This document shows positions 8,084 through 16,831 of a stretch of DNA of 64,000 bases, in pieces. Position 1 is the first letter of the stretch, and each line of letters starts with the position of its first letter. This DNA is from Pseudonocardiales bacterium (GTDB taxonomy: Bacteria > Actinomycetota > Actinomycetes > Mycobacteriales > QHCD01), in the NCBI GenBank assembly GCA_003244255.1, contig QHCD01000053.1, positions 17,862 through 81,861 of the forward strand. Reading direction: 5' to 3'. Under the pieces are notes generated by a model. The model ran no database searches. It saw nothing but the letters and a program-made list of their open reading frames with translations, and had not been told where the DNA came from. The translations under genes were made by a program, and so were the position numbers.

Positions 8084-9758
8084 CCGCGACCTCCAGCAAC
8101 GGTTCAGGAACGGCGGCACCGGTCCGGCGGGAGCTCGCCGTGGTGGCCAGCCGGAACAGCCCCCACGCTGCGCCGGCGGCCACCACGACCAGCAGGGTGA
8201 GCAGCAGTGCCAGCGCAGCGGTGGGTCCGATGTCGCCAAGGCCCTCGCTGTTCAGCACGGCGACGGCGAGCGTCTGGCTGCCGGTCGAGTAGAGCAGACT
8301 CGACATCGTCACCTCGTGCAGGGCGGTCACGAAGACCAGCAGCCAGCCGCCGGCCAGCGCCGGCGCCAGCGCCGGGAGCACCACGGTGCGCACCGCTGTG
8401 GGCGGGCCGGCGCCGCTGGCTCGCGCCGCCTGCCGTTCCGCATCCGGCAGCCGATCCAGCGCGCCTGAGATCGGCCGCAGCGCGAGCGCCCACATCTTCG
8501 CGAGGTAGGCAAGCAGGATCAGCGTCAGCGTCCCGGCCAGGTAGCGGCCGTAGGCGATCAGCACCGCGACGGCGAGCGCGGAGCCGGGCACCACGAGCGT
8601 GAGGGTCGCCACCGCACCGAGCACCCGGCCGCTCCGCCGCTGCCCGAGCATCGCCACCAGGGTTCCCAGCAGCGTCAGGATGCACGCCGCCGCGGCCGCC
8701 AGCTCGACGCTGTGCGCCAGCTCAGTGCCCGTCGTCGAGGTCAGCAAACCCCGCAGGTTGGCGAGGGTCCAATTGCCCGGCGTCGGGGAGACACCGATCG
8801 CCGGGGTCACGGCCGCAGCGAGCAGGGCGATGCTCGGTAGGCCGACCGCGAACAGCAGATATCCGACGACGCCCGCCACCGCGACCCACGGCCCAGCACC
8901 ACGATGTCGCATCAACCGCACGGCGGCCGATTGCGGCGTCCGAACGGACCGCAGTCGTGGCGTGAGGACGACGTCGGCCGGCAGCAGGATCACGGTCGCG
9001 AGGACGACCAGGCCGAGCGAGAGTGCCAGTGCCTGATCGAACGTCGCAGGATCGCCGCCGAGCGCGACGTCGGCGTAGATCCGGGTGGTGATCGTCGCGA
9101 AGCCTGCCGGCGTGCCGAGCACTTGTGGCACGGCGAAGCTCTCCAGCGTCCCGACGAACGTGATCACACCGGCCGCGGCGAGCACGGGGCGCAGCAGCGG
9201 CAGGGTCACCGTGGACAGCGCGGTCCATGCCGAGGCGCCGGACATGCGGGCAGCGCGTTCGGTGTCCGGCTGCGCGCGGGTGGCGAGACCGGCGGCCACC
9301 AGCAGGTAGACGATCGGTGTGGCGTCGACGACGAGTACGGTCGCGACACCGGCCGGCCCGTAGAGCCCGGACCAGTGCACGCCGGCGACGCTATCGCTGA
9401 ACCCGGCGCGGCCGTATGCCTGTCCCCAGCTGTACCCGAGCACGAACTGCGGGGTAACCAGGGGCAGCAGGACACCGGCCACCAGAGTGCGCCGCAGCGG
9501 CAGTCCTGGCGCGGCGAGCAGCAACGCCAGCCCCGCGCCCATCGGCACGGCGACGGCAGTCACGACCCCGGCCAGCGCCACCGTGTGCCAGGCGACCGTC
9601 GCGAGGCCGGGCGTGTGCCAGGCGTGCACGATCGCCTGCCCACCCGCGCTCTGTGCCAGCCGCACCAGTGGGTACCCGACCAGGCCCGTGACCGCGACCA
9701 CGGCAACCACGAGCGGCCCCCGATCACCGAACCGGGTCGGGTGCCGCCGACGCAGCAT
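8073..9758 (-). CDS. ABC transporter permease with two fused membrane domains (FbpB type)
   Basis: The 561-residue protein contains two copies of the binding-protein-dependent permease domain in tandem, about 12 transmembrane segments in all, as in iron permeases FbpB/SfuB. EAA-loop-like segments are visible: 'ERAARMSGASAWTALSTVTLPLLRP' in the first half (around residues 165-190) and a 'AERQAARASGAGPPTAVRTVVLPAL' segment in the second. The ATG at 9758 lies 6 bases after the binding-protein stop. One polypeptide would form the whole membrane channel. Confidence 0.92.
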   Translation of the reverse strand: MLRRRHPTRFGDRGPLVVAVVAVTGLVGYPLVRLAQSAGGQAIVHAWHTPGLATVAWHTVALAGVVTAVAVPMGAGLALLLAAPGLPLRRTLVAGVLLPLVTPQFVLGYSWGQAYGRAGFSDSVAGVHWSGLYGPAGVATVLVVDATPIVYLLVAAGLATRAQPDTERAARMSGASAWTALSTVTLPLLRPVLAAAGVITFVGTLESFAVPQVLGTPAGFATITTRIYADVALGGDPATFDQALALSLGLVVLATVILLPADVVLTPRLRSVRTPQSAAVRLMRHRGAGPWVAVAGVVGYLLFAVGLPSIALLAAAVTPAIGVSPTPGNWTLANLRGLLTSTTGTELAHSVELAAAAACILTLLGTLVAMLGQRRSGRVLGAVATLTLVVPGSALAVAVLIAYGRYLAGTLTLILLAYLAKMWALALRPISGALDRLPDAERQAARASGAGPPTAVRTVVLPALAPALAGGWLLVFVTALHEVTMSSLLYSTGSQTLAVAVLNSEGLGDIGPTAALALLLTLLVVVAAGAAWGLFRLATTASSRRTGAAVPEPLLEVAGAR

Positions 9759-9764
9759 CCGCCG

Positions 9765-10757
9765 TCAGCTCGGGAAGATCGCGGCGTAACGCCGCAGCAG
9801 GTCCTTCGATTGACCGGCCAGCTGCGGCCAGGGCGGCGCGACGACCGGACTCCCGGCCGGCATCTTGGGGCCGGGCACACCCGCGGCGGCGGGGTAGGCA
9901 CCGTGCTGCCCCAGGATCGTCTGCCCGGCGCGGCTCGCCGCGAACGTGACGAACGCATGCGCGAGCGGTGAGAGGTTCTTGCGAGTGGTCACACCTATTG
10001 GCCCGTACACGGTGATCGCGCCCGGGCGCGGCCAAACGACCTGGATCGGCGATCCCTTCTTCTGGGCGGCGTAGGCAGCGTTGGCGAGCGCGATCCCCGC
10101 CCTGTACGTCCCCTGGGCGACGCCGCTCAGCACCTCGTCGGGGCTGTCGACCTGCTTGGCCCCGTTGCTCTTCAGCCGCTGGTAGAACGGCAGGCCGTAG
10201 TCGGGGGCGCTGGCGAAATAGCCGAGCATGCCCAGCGCGGATGCGGCAAAGGTTGGGCTCGGTATCGCGACGGCGTTGCGGTATTTGGCACCGGCGAGGT
10301 CCGCCCACGTCGTCGGCGGCGGTGTGCCCTTGTGCACCACGGCGACGAGATAGAGCAGCGCGACGCCGACGAAGTGGTCGGTGCGGTATGCGGCGCCGAT
10401 CCCGGACTGCGACGTCGGGGGTGTCCACGCTGCGATCAGCCCCTGCGACTGGAAGCCGTACATCGTGAGCGGGTCGCACGCCCAGATCACGTCCGCCCGG
10501 ATCCCCCCGCTGCGGGAGTCCCCGGCCACCCGCGCGTTCAGCTGCCCGGTCGGCGCGCGGAACACGTGCACGGTGCCACCATGCTGTTTCTCGAACGCGG
10601 CGACGACGGCCTGTTCGATCGTGTCGGTTGCGCAGGTGTAGAGCGTCATCGACGACGACGACGAGCCGGTCGCTCGGCTCGAACAGGCCGCGGTGATGGT
10701 CAACGCCAGGACGAGGCCGGCGACCGGCAGCCGCACGCGGGATCGCATCGGCGTCAC
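9765..10757 (-). CDS. ABC transporter substrate-binding lipoprotein (iron-type)
   Basis: The 330-residue protein has a signal peptide (residues 1-24) ending in the lipobox 'TAAC', so it should be lipid-anchored on the outer face of the membrane. The mature part matches type 1 extracellular solute-binding proteins of the FbpA/FutA group: 'LYTCATD' at the start, 'RADVIWACDPLTM', and 'GIALANAAYAAQKKGSPIQVVWP' later. The absence of the usual tandem Tyr iron ligands is not something I can check reliably, so iron is an inference from the permease type. It is the first transporter gene after the XRE regulator (4-base gap). Confidence 0.88.
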   Translation of the reverse strand: MTPMRSRVRLPVAGLVLALTITAACSSRATGSSSSSMTLYTCATDTIEQAVVAAFEKQHGGTVHVFRAPTGQLNARVAGDSRSGGIRADVIWACDPLTMYGFQSQGLIAAWTPPTSQSGIGAAYRTDHFVGVALLYLVAVVHKGTPPPTTWADLAGAKYRNAVAIPSPTFAASALGMLGYFASAPDYGLPFYQRLKSNGAKQVDSPDEVLSGVAQGTYRAGIALANAAYAAQKKGSPIQVVWPRPGAITVYGPIGVTTRKNLSPLAHAFVTFAASRAGQTILGQHGAYPAAAGVPGPKMPAGSPVVAPPWPQLAGQSKDLLRRYAAIFPS

Positions 10758-10761
10758 GCTG

Positions 10762-11235
10762 CTACCGCGACCCCGAGTCGGCGAGCACGCCGATCCGGCG
10801 GTCGGGGATGTCGGCGCCGAGGATGAGGCAGCGCCCCGATCCGGGCGCTTCGCGGCCGATGCCGGCCGGCTGAGCGGGTCCGGCGGACTGACCGGCGGGT
10901 CCGGCCAAGCCGTGATGGGCTACCGGCCGCCGAGCGCCGTGCGGTGCCGCACTAACGGGCCAGCTGTCCGGGTCCCACCGGTTCGGGGCATCGGTCAGCC
11001 CGAGCAGGTAGGTGACGGTGCAGTCCAGCGCGACGGCGAGTTCCGGCAGCTTGGCGACGTCGACCCCCGTGCCGTGCTCCAGGCTGGACACCGTGCGGTT
11101 GGTCGTCTGGACGCCGATGCGCCCCAGCCGGGTGACCACCTGCTGCTGGGTCAGTCCCAGGTCCCGGCGTCGTAGCCGAATTCGTTGGGGCACGACCAGT
11201 TGACGGCCCGACCATGCCTCACCCACTGCGCTCAT
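10762..11235 (-). CDS. XRE-family helix-turn-helix regulator
   Basis: The protein is 157 residues from the ATG at 11235, chosen because GGAGG lies 8 bases upstream. A Cro/CI-type HTH spans about residues 15-80: 'RIRLRRRDLGLTQQQVVTRLG' then 'VSSLEHGTGVDVAKLPELAVALDCTVTYLLGL'. The C-terminal half is Gly/Pro/Ala-rich and probably disordered. It is directly upstream of the ABC importer genes on the same strand, so it probably controls them, and possibly itself. The effector is unknown. Confidence 0.85.
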   Translation of the reverse strand: MSAVGEAWSGRQLVVPQRIRLRRRDLGLTQQQVVTRLGRIGVQTTNRTVSSLEHGTGVDVAKLPELAVALDCTVTYLLGLTDAPNRWDPDSWPVSAAPHGARRPVAHHGLAGPAGQSAGPAQPAGIGREAPGSGRCLILGADIPDRRIGVLADSGSR

Positions 11236-11314
11236 CCGCATCGCCTCCGGTGATCTGCACAGTGCACACTGGCAGCGATGGGGAAGTCCGTCAATCACCG
11301 ATTACGGTGAACCG

Positions 11315-11611
11315 TCATTCGCCGGACGGGTGCACGGCTGCGGCCGCGACGGCGCCCATGTCGGCGAGCGCGAGCACTTCGTAGCGAGCGAAATTGAAGA
11401 CCGGCGAGCGTGCTAGCAGCCGCTCGAACTCCTCGTGGCTATCGACCTCGTAGATCCAGGCGCCGCCGTGCGCGCCGACGATGTGATAGCGGGCGAGCAC
11501 CTTGCCATCGCGCTCGAGGGTGGACCCGTAGTCGGCCATGTTGCCGATCGCCCGCGCCATCTCCTTCGACAGCAGGGCGAGCTCGATCCGCCACAAGACG
11601 AGAAACTTCAC
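11315..11611 (-). CDS. Muconolactone isomerase-like small protein
   Basis: A 98-residue protein starting at GTG 11611, with AGGAGAG about 5 bases upstream. It reads 'MKFLVLWRIELALLSKEM...' and later 'GKVLARYHIVGAHGGAWIYEVDSHEEFERLL' and 'SPVFNFARYEVL'. That is the pattern of the muconolactone delta-isomerase (MIase) ferredoxin-like family. True MIase acts in the beta-ketoadipate pathway, but no other genes of that pathway are nearby, so the substrate is unknown. It lies 79 bases upstream of the XRE gene on the same strand and may share its transcript. Confidence 0.75.
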   Translation of the reverse strand: MKFLVLWRIELALLSKEMARAIGNMADYGSTLERDGKVLARYHIVGAHGGAWIYEVDSHEEFERLLARSPVFNFARYEVLALADMGAVAAAAVHPSGE

Positions 11612-12138
11612 GCTCTCTCCTTCGTTTTCCTCGATTCGGCGCCGCTGCGCGCGCAGCATGCATCGGGTGTGGCCCACAGCCTGCCATGCGACGACGGCGC
11701 CCCGGCGTGTCGCTACCGCCGAGGCGGCACGGGGCGGGTGATACTGAAGGTTTCAGTGGGGCTCTTGTGAAAACGCGCCGAGGGCCCTAGGTTTGGCCTC
11801 GGCCGCGCAGAGCGGCCCGTCCAGGCCGTTGCACGCCGAGTTCCGCCTCAGCGACCGGGCGACCAGCGATACCAACGAGGGCGGGAGCAGGGAAGACACG
11901 GTCCGGCCACCAGCCAGCTGGCCGATCCGAGTGCCGGCGCAGCCCGGGCCAGTCCGGGCTCTTGATGGGTCACGCGGTGGGGAAGCCGTTCGTGACCCCC
12001 CGCGCCGGTTCGGGGCGCAGTGCGGGCTCGGACGGGCCTTGGACGGATCCAGATGCAGGTCAATCGTGCCTGCAGGTTGATCTCGTCGTGCTCGCGTCCG
12101 ACCCGCCGTCTTCGTAGGCGTTGGGGAAGGACCTGTCC
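11612..12138. other. Upstream region of the Rpf-like gene
   Basis: About 530 bases without a convincing gene. The divergent promoters of the MIase-like gene and the rpf gene must lie here. An inverted repeat GGGTCACG ... CGTGACCC occurs around 11967-11998. Actinobacterial rpf genes often have a ydaO (c-di-AMP) riboswitch, but I could not find its conserved core here. Confidence 0.35.
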
Positions 12139-12909
12139 ATGTTCGGACAGACTGTGCTCGAACGGCGTGGGCTCGATCAGCGTCGGCTCGACCGGCGTGG
12201 GCTCGACCGGCGTGGGCTCGACCGGCGTGGGCGCCGCCTGCGACGCATCCTCGGCGCGGTCGGCGTCACGGCTGCCATGGTGATCGGTGAGGTTGCGCTG
12301 GTCGGCACCGGCTCGGCGAGTGCCGACCCGGCTGCGAACGACTGGTATCGGCTGCGCATGTGTGAGTCGAGCGATACCTACTCGATCGACACCGGCAACG
12401 GTTACTACGGCGCGTATCAGTTCGACCTGCCGACCTGGCGCAGCGTTGGAGGGCAGGGCTACCCGAACCAGGCCGCGCCCGCCGAGCAGGACTACCGCGC
12501 CCTCTACCTCTACCGGATGCGCGGCTGGGAGCCGTGGACGTGCGCCCGGATTCTGGGCCTGCACCAGGACCGCGACGGCGGCTCCGGTGTGGTGCCTCCG
12601 CGCGGTGGCAACCCGAATCCGCCCGCGCCTCCTGCGCCTCCCGCGCCACCGGCGCCACCGGCGCCACCCGCTCCGCCAGGGTCGGCGGCACCCGCATGGC
12701 CCGGTGTGCAGTACTTCTACGGCGACTACAGCGCGAACCTGCGCACCTGGCAGCTGCAGATGCGCAACCGCGGTTACCCGTTCGTCGGGACCGGCTATTT
12801 CGGTGACAAGACGCTGAAGTATGTGAAGGTCCTGCAGGCAAGGAATGGATTGTGCGTCTGCGGGTTCATCGGCCCGAAGACATGGAAGGCGGCCTGGGAC
12901 GGCCGCTGA
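12139..12909 (+). CDS. Resuscitation-promoting factor-like transglycosylase
   Basis: A secreted cell-wall hydrolase of 256 residues, starting at ATG 12139 behind GAAGGA. After a positively charged N-terminus carrying a pentapeptide repeat, a hydrophobic signal segment ends near 'GSASADPA'. The Rpf domain follows with the catalytic Glu in 'MCESSDTYSIDTGNGYYGAYQFDLPTW', then 'GYPNQA' and 'GWEPWTC'. A Pro-Ala-rich linker leads to a C-terminal peptidoglycan-binding-like domain ('GYFGDKTLKYVKVLQARNGL', 'GFIGPKTW'). Such enzymes cleave peptidoglycan and promote exit from dormancy. The signal peptide is unusually extended by the repeat. Confidence 0.9.
   Translation: MFGQTVLERRGLDQRRLDRRGLDRRGLDRRGRRLRRILGAVGVTAAMVIGEVALVGTGSASADPAANDWYRLRMCESSDTYSIDTGNGYYGAYQFDLPTWRSVGGQGYPNQAAPAEQDYRALYLYRMRGWEPWTCARILGLHQDRDGGSGVVPPRGGNPNPPAPPAPPAPPAPPAPPAPPGSAAPAWPGVQYFYGDYSANLRTWQLQMRNRGYPFVGTGYFGDKTLKYVKVLQARNGLCVCGFIGPKTWKAAWDGR
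12163..12237 (+). repeat. 15-bp tandem repeat inside the rpf-like gene
   Basis: Five consecutive 15-bp units of the form CGGCGTGGGCTCGAC encode R-R-G-L-D repeats just before the signal-peptide hydrophobic core. Units 3 and 4 are identical; the others differ by one to four bases. Slippage here would change the charged N-terminal region by whole codons. Confidence 0.85.
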
Positions 12910-13152
12910 TCGACACCGAGCGCACAACGCTCACGGCACACTGCGGGGCCCGGGCCAGAAGACGGCGCGGGCCCCGCAGCCGTCGGACACGGGGTCGAGG
13001 AACAACGGAACAGCCATTAGCGGCGAGAATAATCTTGCGAGCGGTCAACCTGTTCTCGCGGAGCGCACACACTTGCTGCAGCCTGTTGCGTTGAGCTTCA
13101 GGAAGTGAGCCCGGCTCCTCTCCGGACGGTGAGCGGCCGGGCTTCGCGCTAT
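12910..13152. other. Intergenic sequence after rpf-like gene
   Basis: No gene was recognised. A GC-rich inverted repeat (AGCCCGGCTCC ... GGCCGGGCTTC, around 13108-13147) could terminate rpf transcription. The short open frames here lack ribosome-binding sites and protein-like composition. Confidence 0.35.
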
Positions 13153-13340
13153 TCACGGCCGGTCAACGTCCTGGGAGATAGTGATCGCGTCCATGCGTTC
13201 TTGCCAGGGTCCGCTGGCTGACGAGCACCGGGCGAAGGCATCGGCGATCCAAAGAAGCGGATCACCGTGCGGTGGCATGTGGTCGTAGAGGAAGGCATCG
13301 CTGCGCTTCGCGTGCTGACACGGGACAAGTGCCGTCCGTT
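13153..13340 (-). pseudogene. Possible C-terminal remnant of an unidentified gene
   Basis: The reverse frame ending at 13153 reads 'SDAFLYDHMPPHGDPLLWIADAFARC' and 'WQERMDAITISQDV', which is protein-like, with 'LLW.ADA.A.C' and 'W..R' spacing seen in a common actinobacterial hypothetical family. Upstream of about 13340 the frame turns into Arg/Pro-rich sequence that merely shadows the kinase gene, so any N-terminus is lost. The parent family is not named with confidence. Confidence 0.35.
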
Positions 13341-13484
13341 GACTCGGCACAAATACCGCCGACTCCAATTCACCGACATCAGTGCCTGTGCTCGGTTGTG
13401 GCCGGATTCGGGCGGCGGCCAGCGAGGATCGGGGTGCCGACGCTGAGCCCAGCGAGGAGCCACCTGGACCGCGGACGAGATCGT

Positions 13485-14702
13485 CTAACGGCGTGGCGTG
13501 ATCAGGGTGACCCTCGTGCCCTGTCCGGGTTGGGACCAGATGTCGACGGTGCCGCCGAGTTCGGTGATGCGGGCCGTGACGCTCTGCGCCAGGCCATAGC
13601 CGGCTGCTCGGGCGCCGGGGGTGAACCCGGTTCCGTGGTCGCGGACGACGAGCTCGACCGAGTCTTGATCGTCGGGCCGGGTCGCTGGGATGTTGGACAG
13701 TGACACGGTGACCTGGTGGGTGTGGGCGTGTTTGATCACGTTGTTGAGTAGTTCGCGGACCGCGTCTAGGGTAGCTGGCCATGCGGGGACTTCGGCGGTC
13801 CCGGTGAGATCGACGACCTCGACCGACAAGGTCGGGAACTCCGCGCTCAGGTGCTCCAGTTGGGTGAGCAGCGTGGCGGGCATCGGACTCTGGTCGGAGT
13901 CGGCCAGCAGCGCACGAAGCTGGACTGCCTCGTGAGCGGCTAGCTGACGTGCATGACTGTGATCGTTCGCGTGGCCGGCTGCCAGCGCCTCCAGGGTCTG
14001 CAGGACCGAGTCGTGCATCTTCCGGAATTGCGTGGCCCGCTCCCGCAACGTGGCCCGCTCTCGTTCGTGCTGCAGGCTGGTGAGCCGTTGCAGTCGGCTG
14101 GTGGCCGCGAGCGCACGCAGGACCGGGGTAATCAGGGCTGCGAACAGGTAGAAGGTTGCGACGCTCACGCCGTTGATGAGTACGCCCGCCGCGGCGTGAT
14201 GGGTCAGTGCGGGTGTTTGACTGAGCAGGTAGGCGCCGATGAGGAGCGCGGTGCCGGCCACAGTCCGCCGTCTGGCTGTTCTGCACAGGGCCAGCGCGAC
14301 GGCGGAGCCCTGGATGAACGGCAGCATCCACAGCAGCGGCATCCCGACACGGCCCGAGGCGGGGCAGTCGAGTGCGAGTACGACTATCCCTCCGCAGCCC
14401 ACCGCGGTGTCGACCCACGCGTGCCAGGTTTGCATCCCGAATCGTCGCCACGCCCCGACCGTGATCAGCACCGACTCGCCCGTGGCTACCGCGAGAACCG
14501 TGCCCGCGACTGCGCCGTTACGGTAAGCGTTGCCACCGGCCACCGTGATCAATGCTTGTAGCAGCAACTCACCGCGCAGCAGCGCCCACACCACCAGCAG
14601 AATCTGGTCGACCTGCTCGACCTCATCATCGGACAGATGCACCGCACGCCGACCAGCAGCGGTAGTTATGCCGATGCGCCGCCACGGCGATACGTCCATC
14701 AT
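13485..14702 (-). CDS. Sensor histidine kinase (NarL/DesK type)
   Basis: The 405-residue kinase starts at one of the ATG codons near 14702. About six to eight hydrophobic segments (residues 30-225) form a membrane sensor. The dimerisation/phosphoacceptor helix 'FRKMHDSVLQTLEALAAG' follows (His in 'MHDSVLQ'). The HATPase domain has 'VRELLNNVIKHAH' (N box) and 'VRDHGTGF...GYGLAQSVTARITELGGTVDI' (G boxes). It is divergent from a small protein and a LuxR-type response regulator, its obvious partner. Conserved acidic residues after the His match class HPK7. The signal is unknown. Confidence 0.9.
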   Translation of the reverse strand: MMDVSPWRRIGITTAAGRRAVHLSDDEVEQVDQILLVVWALLRGELLLQALITVAGGNAYRNGAVAGTVLAVATGESVLITVGAWRRFGMQTWHAWVDTAVGCGGIVVLALDCPASGRVGMPLLWMLPFIQGSAVALALCRTARRRTVAGTALLIGAYLLSQTPALTHHAAAGVLINGVSVATFYLFAALITPVLRALAATSRLQRLTSLQHERERATLRERATQFRKMHDSVLQTLEALAAGHANDHSHARQLAAHEAVQLRALLADSDQSPMPATLLTQLEHLSAEFPTLSVEVVDLTGTAEVPAWPATLDAVRELLNNVIKHAHTHQVTVSLSNIPATRPDDQDSVELVVRDHGTGFTPGARAAGYGLAQSVTARITELGGTVDIWSQPGQGTRVTLITPRR

Positions 14703-14709
14703 GGATGTC

Positions 14710-15006
14710 ATGACCTCCGCCGGTGGAGCTGTCGTGGCCATCATCGCCGACACGGCGCTGGCCCGTAAGGGCCTGACGTATTTCGCTGACGCGGCCGGGG
14801 TCGGTGTTGTGGACGCGCAGGACGCCCCGGAGATTGTGCTGCGCGCCCCGGAAGCCGGTTCGGAGGTCGATGCCGCGGTGCACATCGTCGTGGGTATCCG
14901 GTCGGTCAGCATCGAGCAACGCCACCCTCCGACCATCGCGGTCGTCCAAGCCGCTGCGCGGATGGTCGACGAACTGCTCACGTCCTGGACCGTCGAGGAT
15001 GACTGA
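14710..15006 (+). CDS. Small conserved-looking protein coupled to the response regulator
   Basis: A 98-residue protein starting at ATG 14710 (or ATG 14701). It is well-composed, with alternating hydrophobic strands: 'GAVVAIIADTALARKG', 'VHIVVGIRSVSIEQ', and a terminal helix 'IAVVQAAARMVDELLTSW'. No domain is recognised. Its start lies only 8 bases from the divergent kinase ATG, so the two share one very compact promoter region. Its last codons overlap the response regulator start by 8 bases. The arrangement suggests an accessory or modulator of this two-component system. Confidence 0.65.
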   Translation: MTSAGGAVVAIIADTALARKGLTYFADAAGVGVVDAQDAPEIVLRAPEAGSEVDAAVHIVVGIRSVSIEQRHPPTIAVVQAAARMVDELLTSWTVEDD

Positions 15007-15664
15007 CAGCGCCGGGTCGGTGCCCGTGGCGGTGCTCGTGGTGGAAGACCACCCGGTGTTTCGGGAAGGGTTGAGCCGCACCGTACAGGAAGATCCGAGC
15101 CTGCATCTGATCGGCGCGGCAGCCTCGGTCGAGCGCATCGACTGGCGTGCCCTGTCCGCGGCCGGTGCGGGCGTGGTTGCGCTGCTGGATCTCAACCTGC
15201 CGGGTGTCTCCGGCGCTGCGGCGGTACGTCAACTCTGCACCACCGGAGTCCAGGTGCTGGTCGTGTCCGCGCAGGAGACCCGCGACACCGTCATCGATGC
15301 CCTCGCCGCAGGCGCTCTCGGCTATCTCACCAAGTCCAGCGACGCCAGCGAGATCCTGCGCGCGATCCACCTGGTTGCTGCGGGGCAAAGCTACATCTCA
15401 CCCACTCTCGCCTCGTTCCTGCTCGCCGCCGACCACGCCAACTCGCCGGCCGAGCAGCTGACCGGGCAGGAACGACGGGTCCTTGCGCTGCTCGCCCGCG
15501 GTGAACGCGACCTGGACATCGCCGCGCACCTGAACATGTCGATCCGGACCGTCCGTACACACCTGGAACGAATCCGCGACAAGACCGGCCGCCGCCGCCG
15601 CGTTGAACTCGCGCAACTGGTCGCTACGACTGATGAGGACGCCACCGGTCCGAGACGTCGCTGA
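14999..15664 (+). CDS. LuxR/NarL-family response regulator
   Basis: The 221-residue regulator has an N-terminal receiver domain: 'VLVVEDHPVFREG' (acidic pair), the phospho-acceptor Asp in 'ALLDLNLPG', and Lys in 'GYLTKSS'. A C-terminal LuxR HTH follows: 'LTGQERRVLALLARGERDLDIAAHLNMSIRTVRTHLERIRDKTG'. It starts at ATG 14999 inside the end of the 98-residue gene. It is the probable partner of the divergent histidine kinase. The lipoprotein-S53 peptidase operon begins 189 bases downstream and is a plausible target. Confidence 0.95.
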   Translation: MTDSAGSVPVAVLVVEDHPVFREGLSRTVQEDPSLHLIGAAASVERIDWRALSAAGAGVVALLDLNLPGVSGAAAVRQLCTTGVQVLVVSAQETRDTVIDALAAGALGYLTKSSDASEILRAIHLVAAGQSYISPTLASFLLAADHANSPAEQLTGQERRVLALLARGERDLDIAAHLNMSIRTVRTHLERIRDKTGRRRRVELAQLVATTDEDATGPRRR

Positions 15665-15853
15665 ACCGATGATCTCGACCGCACACGTGTCCTCGCATCG
15701 GAGCGGTTGTGGGTATTTCCGCCGAGTACACCAGATCGAAACGGCGCTACGGTCACCATCACGATCCGCGACCACCGTTTGGGGCTGGCCAGCCGCTGTG
15801 CCGACAGGACCGCTGCCGCCCGCGACGTGCCCGTAAACGAGAAGGAACAGACG

Positions 15854-16357
15854 ATGAGCAGACGATCACGACTATGCGTCGCTGTGATGGCGATCGTGGT
15901 GCCGTCCACGTTCCTGGCGGCGTGCGGAGGAGGCGGTGGCGGGAACGGCGGCGGCGGCGGGGGTCGCTGCTCGGATCCCAATCCGAGCAACCTTGCCCTG
16001 ACCTTCGCGGCCGTCGTGTGCGTGACAGGTCAGGCGAGCGTGACCCAAAGCGACGGGTCCACCGAGCTGAAGGTCCGGGTGATGATCACTAACAAGGACC
16101 CCAACGAGTTCAACGTCACCACCAGCGACTTCAAGGTCCTCGACTCGGCAGGGCACGACACTGCAGTCGATCCAGCGACGAGCAACAGCCGCACCGGGTC
16201 CAGCGACTGCGTCTACCAGCAGCCAACCGACAACGGCTGGCCCGTCAGTCCGGGAGCGTCGTTCACCGTGCCTGGACCGATCTGCTTCAACCTGCAGCCC
16301 GGCCAGCAGCCCCACCAACTGGTGTGGCAGGGCGACGTCGCAGTAACTCTGAGTTGA
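15854..16357 (+). CDS. Secreted lipoprotein with DUF4352-like domain
   Basis: A 167-residue protein starting at ATG 15854 behind GAGAAGGA. The signal peptide ends in the lipobox 'FLAAC' and is followed by a Gly-rich linker (residues about 25-38). The rest is a beta-rich domain: 'ELKVRVMITNKDPNEFNVTTSDFKVLDSAG', which resembles the immunoglobulin-like DUF4352 / telomeric-repeat-like extracellular domain. Cys residues near the end ('SDCVYQ', 'GPICFNL') could form a disulfide. It is first in a run with a membrane protein and an S53 peptidase. Confidence 0.75.
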   Translation: MSRRSRLCVAVMAIVVPSTFLAACGGGGGGNGGGGGGRCSDPNPSNLALTFAAVVCVTGQASVTQSDGSTELKVRVMITNKDPNEFNVTTSDFKVLDSAGHDTAVDPATSNSRTGSSDCVYQQPTDNGWPVSPGASFTVPGPICFNLQPGQQPHQLVWQGDVAVTLS

Positions 16358-16372
16358 ATCGAGGACCGACCG

Positions 16373-16831
16373 ATGCCTGACGGGAACACTCCATTCACAG
16401 GAGGATCTGGGCCGACCTGGAACGACGCCATGATGTGGGGTGAAGCCCGCAGGTTCCAGGCGAACAACCCCAACTATATTCCTGGGCCGGGTGAGCCCGA
16501 CTTCTTCGGCCGGCGACCCCCGCCCACCCCAGAGGAACTGGGCGAACAGGCGGCGTACCGGCGCGGTGTTCGCTGGATGATGATCTGCCCACTGATCGGG
16601 ATCATCCTCCTGCGGACAAAAGCCAAGACGCCTCGGCAGGCGCTCAGACCTGCCCTCTGGACTGCGCTGGCATTCATCTTCGGGTGCTACACCGTCTCCG
16701 ACCTAGTTCGGGGTGACCTGATCGACCTGCCGGTCGCTCTCGCCATAGCTGCCGTCGCGACCTGGCGGGCGTGGCGCAACGTCAATCGACTCGGAGCGAA
16801 GACGGCAGCCCACGAGCAGGTGGTGCGATGA
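16373..16831 (+). CDS. Hypothetical two- or three-helix membrane protein
   Basis: A 152-residue protein with a hydrophilic Pro-rich N-terminus ('NPNYIPGPGEPDFFGRRPPPTPEE') and hydrophobic segments at about 68-80, 93-112 and 118-130. No family is recognised. Its stop overlaps the S53 peptidase start (ATGA), so the two are translationally coupled. A role in export, anchoring or control of that protease is likely but unproven. Confidence 0.7.
   Translation: MPDGNTPFTGGSGPTWNDAMMWGEARRFQANNPNYIPGPGEPDFFGRRPPPTPEELGEQAAYRRGVRWMMICPLIGIILLRTKAKTPRQALRPALWTALAFIFGCYTVSDLVRGDLIDLPVALAIAAVATWRAWRNVNRLGAKTAAHEQVVR

Noticed and set aside
11612..12138. Possible c-di-AMP (ydaO) riboswitch before the rpf-like gene
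   Set aside because: Expected from other actinobacteria, but none of the conserved core segments could be found here or before the NlpC/P60 gene.
13153..14451. 432-residue reverse frame overlapping the kinase gene
   Set aside because: Most of it is an out-of-phase shadow of the histidine kinase; only the last ~60 residues beyond the kinase stop look protein-like and are listed as a remnant.
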